This document shows positions 14,923 to 18,690 of a stretch of 18,690 nt of DNA, one piece after another. The notes under the pieces are model-generated. The model was not told the origin of the DNA, did not search any database, and saw only the letters and a list, made by a program, of their open reading frames with translations. The DNA comes from Deltaproteobacteria bacterium (lineage in GTDB: Bacteria > Myxococcota > Polyangia > Haliangiales > Haliangiaceae), in NCBI GenBank assembly GCA_018262455.1, contig JAGSPR010000084.1, forward strand, positions 1 to 18,690. The letters are read 5' to 3'. Made by a program: the position numbers and the translations under genes. Positions within the stretch are counted from its first letter, which is position 1. Each line of letters opens with the position of its first letter.

Positions 14923-16634
14923 GGCGGCTTCGGAACGGTGGCGCTGCCATCTCCGGGATAGCCACCGAACTCGCCCCCCGTCGGGTTGTGTCGCCCCGAG
15001 CCCGCGGCCGAGCCACTCCCTTGCTTCGGAACGGTGTGCTGGATCGGGCGTCCCGCCTTGGGCTTGTCGAGCGTCACCTTGATCGGCGTCCTCGGATCGT
15101 ACTCGAGAGGGTTCTTCTTGAACTTGGACTCGTTGTAGCCCGCGAGCTGGGCGATGAACTCGATCTTCTCGTTCTGCTCGAGCACCTTGATCGTCATCGG
15201 CGTGACGAGCTCGCCGTTGATCCCGGTGACCACCACGCCCTCCTGCAGGAGCGTGGCGCCCGGCGGATCGGTGACGAGCCGCATCTCGACGTACTTGTGG
15301 TCGGGAACGGGCGGCGCGTCCGGCGGCGACGCGGCGTCGGCGACCGCGGCCACCGGACCGGCATCGCGCGCGGTCGCGAGCGCGGCCTGCGTGGGCCCTG
15401 CCATCATCACCTTCACCGTCACCGCGATGGCCGCGACGAGCACCGCGATCGCGCCGAGCCAGACCACGTAGCGCACCGAGCTCTTGTTCGGCGCCCTGCG
15501 GCGTGGTCCCGTGATCCTGGCTCGCTCGGTCGACCGCGTCGGATCATCGAGCAGCGCGGTCAGATCGACGAGCATGTCATTCGCGCTCTCGTAGCGCTCG
15601 GAGCGATCCTTGGCCATCGCACGCATCACGATCGCCTCGAACTCCTCGGAGAACTCGGGGCGCTCGTCGCGCAGCGGTCTGGGCGTCTCGTTCAGCACCT
15701 GCGCGATCACCGACAGGTAGTTGTTGCCCATGAACGGCACGCGCCCGGTCGCGGTCTCGTACATGATCACGCCGAGTGCATAGATGTCGACGCGGGCATC
15801 GAGCTCGTCGTCGCCGCGGGCTTGCTCCGGGGACATGTACAGCGGCGTGCCGAGCACCATGCCGGTCTGGGTCAGCCGCGGCTGCTCGTCCTCCTCGCTG
15901 CTTGCCCGCAACGACTTCGAGATCCCGAAGTCCACGACCTTCACGAAGTCCTGATCCTTGCGGCGCAGCAGGAACAGATTCTCCGGCTTGATGTCACGGT
16001 GGACGATGCCCTTGGCATGTGCCGCCGCCAAGGCCGAGGCTGTCTGGTAGATGATCTTGAGGATCCGCTGCTCGGGCAGCCGGGTGTCACGTGCGAGGCA
16101 CTCCGCGAGCGACTCGCCCTCGAGGAACTCCATCACGACGAACGTGCGGCCGTCCTCGGTGGTGCCGAAGTCAGTGATGTCGATGATGTGCTCGTTGCCA
16201 ACCGACGAGGCGAGCTGCGCCTCCTGCTTGAGCCGAGCGACGATCGCCTCGCGCTGGGCGTACTTCTCGAGCAGCACCTTCACGGCGACGCGCTTGCCGA
16301 TCAACGTGTGCGTCGCCTCGTAGACCGCACCCATGCCGCCCTGTCCAACCTTGCGCGTGACGAGATACCGGCCCGACAGCGTCGAGCCAACGATCTCGGG
16401 CCTGACGGTAGCCACGCCGGCATCGGGCGTCGGATCTCCACTCGACCTGGTCAGCGGAGCGCGCAGGTCCTCGGCGACCGCGGTGTCGTTCGCGCCCATC
16501 GCCGAGTCGGTTCCGCTTCCGGAATCGGCCGAGCGAACCACGAGCCGCTGCGGGGTCTCGGCCGCAGCTCTGCTGGTTGGCCCTGACTGGCTGCTACCAC
16601 CAGTCGGGGACTTGCCGCCCGAACCCGTCGTCAT
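14919..16634 (-). CDS. Transmembrane Ser/Thr protein kinase with extracytoplasmic PEGA-like domain
   Basis: This 571-residue Hanks kinase has a disordered Ser/Gly-rich N-terminus (1-85) and a catalytic domain at about 88-362: GQGGMGAVYEA (97-107), Lys119 in VAVKVL, HRDIKPEN with Asp214, DFG with Asp235, LGTPLYMSPEQAR, VDIYALGVIMYE. The catalytic set is complete. One membrane helix (about 388-411) leads to an outer segment with an Ala/Pro linker, a PEGA-like beta domain at about 449-523 (VEMRLVTDPPGATLLQEG, GELVTPMTIKVL, IEFIAQLAGY) and a Gly/Pro-rich tail. It probably senses an envelope or polysaccharide state and signals inward. The next gene encodes another PEGA protein and overlaps by 4 bp, so they form a two-gene signalling unit. 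ATG 16634 lacks a strong ribosome site; TAACAT lies 16 bases upstream. M46 is an alternative start. Confidence 0.92.
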   Translation of the reverse strand: MTTGSGGKSPTGGSSQSGPTSRAAAETPQRLVVRSADSGSGTDSAMGANDTAVAEDLRAPLTRSSGDPTPDAGVATVRPEIVGSTLSGRYLVTRKVGQGGMGAVYEATHTLIGKRVAVKVLLEKYAQREAIVARLKQEAQLASSVGNEHIIDITDFGTTEDGRTFVVMEFLEGESLAECLARDTRLPEQRILKIIYQTASALAAAHAKGIVHRDIKPENLFLLRRKDQDFVKVVDFGISKSLRASSEEDEQPRLTQTGMVLGTPLYMSPEQARGDDELDARVDIYALGVIMYETATGRVPFMGNNYLSVIAQVLNETPRPLRDERPEFSEEFEAIVMRAMAKDRSERYESANDMLVDLTALLDDPTRSTERARITGPRRRAPNKSSVRYVVWLGAIAVLVAAIAVTVKVMMAGPTQAALATARDAGPVAAVADAASPPDAPPVPDHKYVEMRLVTDPPGATLLQEGVVVTGINGELVTPMTIKVLEQNEKIEFIAQLAGYNESKFKKNPLEYDPRTPIKVTLDKPKAGRPIQHTVPKQGSGSAAGSGRHNPTGGEFGGYPGDGSATVPKPP

Positions 16635-16683
16635 CGCGTCTTCTGACGTGATGTTAGGGGGCGGTGGTAGGGCAAGTCAAACG

Positions 16684-16713
16684 GCGGTTGCAATGCGGAG
16701 CCGGCATAACCGC
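16684..16713. repeat. Imperfect inverted repeat in the divergent intergenic region
   Basis: GCGGTT (16684-16689) and AACCGC (16708-16713) form 6-bp arms around an 18-bp centre that includes GCCGGC. It lies between the divergent kinase and ArsR-methyltransferase genes. It could be an operator for either gene or a transcribed hairpin. There is nothing further to support a function. Confidence 0.3.
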
Positions 16714-16737
16714 TTGCTGCCACGTGTATTTTAGGAC

Positions 16738-16766
16738 TTGCCTTCATGCGCATGATGGAATAAATA
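16738..16766 (+). promoter_or_regulatory. Promoter of the ArsR-methyltransferase gene with palindromic operator in the spacer
   Basis: TTGCCT (16738-16743, 4/6 to TTGACA) and TAAATA (16761-16766) are separated by exactly 17 bp. The perfect 12-bp palindrome TCATGCGCATGA (16744-16755) occupies the 5' part of that spacer. The box ends 10 nt before ATG 16777, so the transcript would have only a few leader bases. A dimeric winged-helix repressor bound there would block RNA polymerase, which fits autoregulation by the downstream ArsR-type protein. The boxes are imperfect, so the promoter is probable rather than proven. Confidence 0.5.
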
Positions 16767-16776
16767 GGAACTCAGG

Positions 16777-17760
16777 ATGCTTGCTCCCCGTGCCGAGCTG
16801 TTTCGTCTCCTTGGAGATGAAGACCGGCTGCGCCTGCTCGCGCTGTGTGCGGAGGACGAGCTGACTGTGGGCGAGCTCGCATCGTTGCTCGGGGAGAGCC
16901 AGCCACAGGTCACCAAGAAGTCGCAGCCGCTCCGTGAAGTTGGCCTGCTGTCGGCCCGCCGCGATGGCACGCGCACGTTGCTCCGGTCCCACGTCGATCT
17001 GCCCGGGCGTGATGCCGTGGTGATCGATGCCGCGGTCGAGGAAGGCCGGATGTTGTGCAGCCAGGACGGCAGCCTCGCGCGCGTCGCCAGCATCATCGCG
17101 CAGCGTGAGGAGCTGTCGCGTCGGTTCTTCGATGATCCGACCCATGGCGCCCGGCCGATCCTGCCAGCCGATCCAGGTGAGCTGCTGGTGTGGCTGCCGA
17201 TCGTAGCGCCGCTGCTGCCAGGGCGCGCGCTTGCGGTCGATGTCGGGACCGGAGAAGGCACGCTGCTTCCGATCCTGTCGGCGCTCTACGACCGCGTGAT
17301 CGCGATCGACCGCAGCGCGTCGCGGCTCGCCCGATGTAGCGCCCAGCTCTCCGCGTGGGGCCTGCCGAACGTGCGGCTCCGCGAAGGCGACGTCGAGGAT
17401 GCCGGGTTGGCCGAGGACCTCGGCCAGCGCGGCGGTGCCGATCTCGTCGTGATGGCGCGCGTGCTCCATCACGCCGCGCGCCCACAGGAGGCCATCGCGG
17501 CTGCGAGCCGGCTGTTGCGTCCGGGCGGTCACCTCGTGGTCGTCGACTATCTTCCGCACGACGACGAGACCCTGCGCGAGCAGGGCGATGTCTGGCTCGG
17601 CTTCGAGCCCACCAAGCTGCGCGGCTGGCTCGATGCGAGCTCGCTCGACGTCAAGGTCGCGCAGCCCATGGCTGGTTCCCAGCGCCCTCCCCTTCAGATC
17701 GCGGTCGGCGCGGATCGACGCTCTCGGCCGATCCGCGCGCTCTCGATCGCGTCGAGCTGA
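16777..17760 (+). CDS. ArsR-type winged-helix regulator fused to a SAM-methyltransferase-like domain (SahR-like)
   Basis: This 327-residue protein starts with an ArsR-family winged helix (about 5-72: LFRLLGDEDRLRLLALC, LTVGELASLLGESQPQVTKK, then the wing RRDGTRTLLR) and continues into a class I methyltransferase fold (about 135-290: VDVGTGEG 154-161, AIDRS 176-180, EGDVED 203-208, VMARVLHHA 225-233, LLRPGGHLVVVDYLPHDDE 246-264). The metal-binding Cys pair of arsenic sensors is missing, and no ars genes are near. Proteobacterial SahR is an ArsR-type repressor of methionine/SAH recycling that responds to S-adenosylhomocysteine. This architecture, together with ahcY 45 bp downstream, makes a SahR-like role the best guess. 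Whether the domain still methylates or only binds ligand is open. A palindrome in its own promoter suggests autoregulation. The start follows AGGA (16765-16769 region) only loosely. Confidence 0.85.
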   Translation: MLAPRAELFRLLGDEDRLRLLALCAEDELTVGELASLLGESQPQVTKKSQPLREVGLLSARRDGTRTLLRSHVDLPGRDAVVIDAAVEEGRMLCSQDGSLARVASIIAQREELSRRFFDDPTHGARPILPADPGELLVWLPIVAPLLPGRALAVDVGTGEGTLLPILSALYDRVIAIDRSASRLARCSAQLSAWGLPNVRLREGDVEDAGLAEDLGQRGGADLVVMARVLHHAARPQEAIAAASRLLRPGGHLVVVDYLPHDDETLREQGDVWLGFEPTKLRGWLDASSLDVKVAQPMAGSQRPPLQIAVGADRRSRPIRALSIASS

Positions 17761-17795
17761 CCCTGTTTCTGCTATTCCCTGCCCGTCACACCACT

Positions 17796-17799
17796 GGAG
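17796..17799 (+). promoter_or_regulatory. Ribosome-binding site of ahcY
   Basis: GGAG lies six bases before ATG 17806 and fixes the ahcY start. It is one of the few clear Shine-Dalgarno sites in the window and fits a highly translated housekeeping gene. Confidence 0.75.
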
Positions 17800-17805
17800 A
17801 TCATC

Positions 17806-18690
17806 ATGGATACCCGCACCGAGTTCCCAGCGTACAAGATCAAAGACCTCTCCTTGGCCGAGCTCGGCCGCAAGAAGATCCGCATGGCCGAGAAGGAGAT
17901 GCCCGGCCTGATGTCCTTGCGCGAAGAGTTCAAGACCAAGCAGCCGCTCCAGGGCGCCCGCGTCGCCGGCTGCTTGCACATGACCATCGAGACCGCCGTC
18001 CTGATCGAGACGCTCGTCGCACTCGGTGCCGAGGTCACGTGGACCTCGTGCAACATCTACTCGACCCAGGACGAAGCCGCCGCCGCGATCGCGAAGGCCG
18101 GCGTGCCGGTGTTCGCCTGGAAGGGCGAGAACCTCGACGAGTACTGGCAGAACATCGAGCTCCAGCTCACCGCGTTCAAGGGTGGCAAGGGTCCGAACCT
18201 CATCCTCGACGATGGCGGCGATCTGACGCTGCTCGTCCACAAGGGTGCGGAGTGCGAGAAGGCGGGCAAGGCGCCCGCTCCGTCCACCGCGACCAATGAC
18301 GAGATGCGCGTCATCTACCAGGTGCTCACGACGAGCCTCCAGGCAAGCAAGCAGCGCTTCACGAAGATCGCCGCGGAGGTCAAGGGCGTCTCCGAGGAGA
18401 CCACCACCGGCGTCCACCGCCTCTGCCGCGAGTCGCTGTTCGACGGCATCAAGCGCGCGACCGACGTGATGGTCGCCGGCAAGGTCGTCGTCGTCGCCGG
18501 TTACGGTGACGTCGGCAAGGGCTGCGCGCACGCCGCGCGCGGACTCGGTGCGCGCGTCCTCATCACGGAGATCGATCCGATCTGCGCGCTGCAGGCCGCG
18601 ATGGAAGGCTACGAGGTCGTCACGATGGAAGACGCGGCGCCGATCGCCGACATCTTCGTCACCGCGACGGGCTGCATGGACGTCATCAAG
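17806..18690 (+). CDS. ahcY: S-adenosylhomocysteine hydrolase, 3'-truncated by window end, with an internal ~30-residue deletion
   Basis: The first 295 codons are present and the frame runs off the window. AhcY splits SAH into adenosine and homocysteine with bound NAD+ and so relieves product inhibition of methyltransferases. Conserved segments are [17 protein letters not shown] (24-40), [17 protein letters not shown] (54-70, containing active-site His58), [17 protein letters not shown] (79-95), LDDGGDLT (134-141), [13 protein letters not shown] (194-206) and the NAD loop [14 protein letters not shown] (228-241). After Leu206 the sequence jumps to [14 protein letters not shown]. Human and bacterial AhcY have about 30 residues there (YKM...[20 protein letters not shown] in type), including catalytic K186 and D190 and NAD-binding N191 in human numbering. 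The gap is in frame near 18423/18424. The copy may be inactive, a sequence artefact or a repurposed variant. It follows the SahR-like gene by 45 bp. Confidence 0.93.
   Translation, partial: MDTRTEFPAYKIKDLSLAELGRKKIRMAEKEMPGLMSLREEFKTKQPLQGARVAGCLHMTIETAVLIETLVALGAEVTWTSCNIYSTQDEAAAAIAKAGVPVFAWKGENLDEYWQNIELQLTAFKGGKGPNLILDDGGDLTLLVHKGAECEKAGKAPAPSTATNDEMRVIYQVLTTSLQASKQRFTKIAAEVKGVSEETTTGVHRLCRESLFDGIKRATDVMVAGKVVVVAGYGDVGKGCAHAARGLGARVLITEIDPICALQAAMEGYEVVTMEDAAPIADIFVTATGCMDVIK

Noticed and set aside
16777..17760. Arsenic-resistance regulator
   Set aside because: It has the ArsR fold but no Cys-rich metal site, a fused methyltransferase domain and no arsenical transporter or reductase nearby; the context points to SAM/SAH metabolism.

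Overview
The window is a gene-dense, very GC-rich chromosomal segment. No stretch above 300 bases lacks a gene, and I see no rRNA, tRNA, CRISPR array or insertion sequence. Two membrane-anchored Hanks-type Ser/Thr kinases of the 'GKGGMGVVY...GKRAAIKVL' style, PEGA-domain envelope proteins, an ArsR-methyltransferase fusion beside ahcY and strong GC3 codon bias all suggest Myxococcota (former Deltaproteobacteria, myxobacterium-like). This assignment is an inference from style, not a database match.

Layout. 36-2943 (+): a 50-residue membrane peptide, uracil phosphoribosyltransferase (upp), an AmtB-type ammonium transporter and an XRE-cupin regulator. 2966-3613 (-): a class I SAM methyltransferase, divergent from a zinc-free quinone-oxidoreductase-like MDR enzyme (3698-4687, +). 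4704-5363 (-): a dienelactone hydrolase, divergent across only 38 bp from argH (5402-6787), which is followed closely by lysA and a di-heme cytochrome lipoprotein (to 9381). A tandem, strongly structured ~81 bp repeat (9385-9551) separates these from a Ser/Thr kinase (9595-11136, +). On the minus strand, a second kinase (14919-16634) is coupled by a GTGA overlap to a TPR/PEGA envelope protein (13204-14922), followed by a cytoplasmic molybdopterin oxidoreductase (11139-13139). Finally an ArsR-methyltransferase fusion (16777-17760, +) precedes ahcY (17806 to the window edge).

How the genes fit together. argH and lysA complete arginine and lysine/DAP synthesis. The ArsR-methyltransferase fusion has the architecture expected of a SahR-type sensor of S-adenosylhomocysteine and sits directly upstream of the gene for SAH hydrolase. 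Its likely promoter carries a perfect 12-bp palindrome exactly between the -35 and -10 boxes, which suggests autoregulation. The kinase and TPR/PEGA pair look like one envelope signalling unit.

The most striking anomaly is in ahcY. The reading frame is otherwise highly conserved but passes directly from GVHRL to CRESL. About 30 residues present in every family member I can recall are missing, including the catalytic Lys and Asp (human K186 and D190). Other points worth a second look are the cloverleaf-like tandem repeat, the recurring '-10 box then 6-7 nt then start codon' arrangement (possible leaderless transcripts), a duplicated TATACT promoter module, and overlapping divergent -10 boxes.
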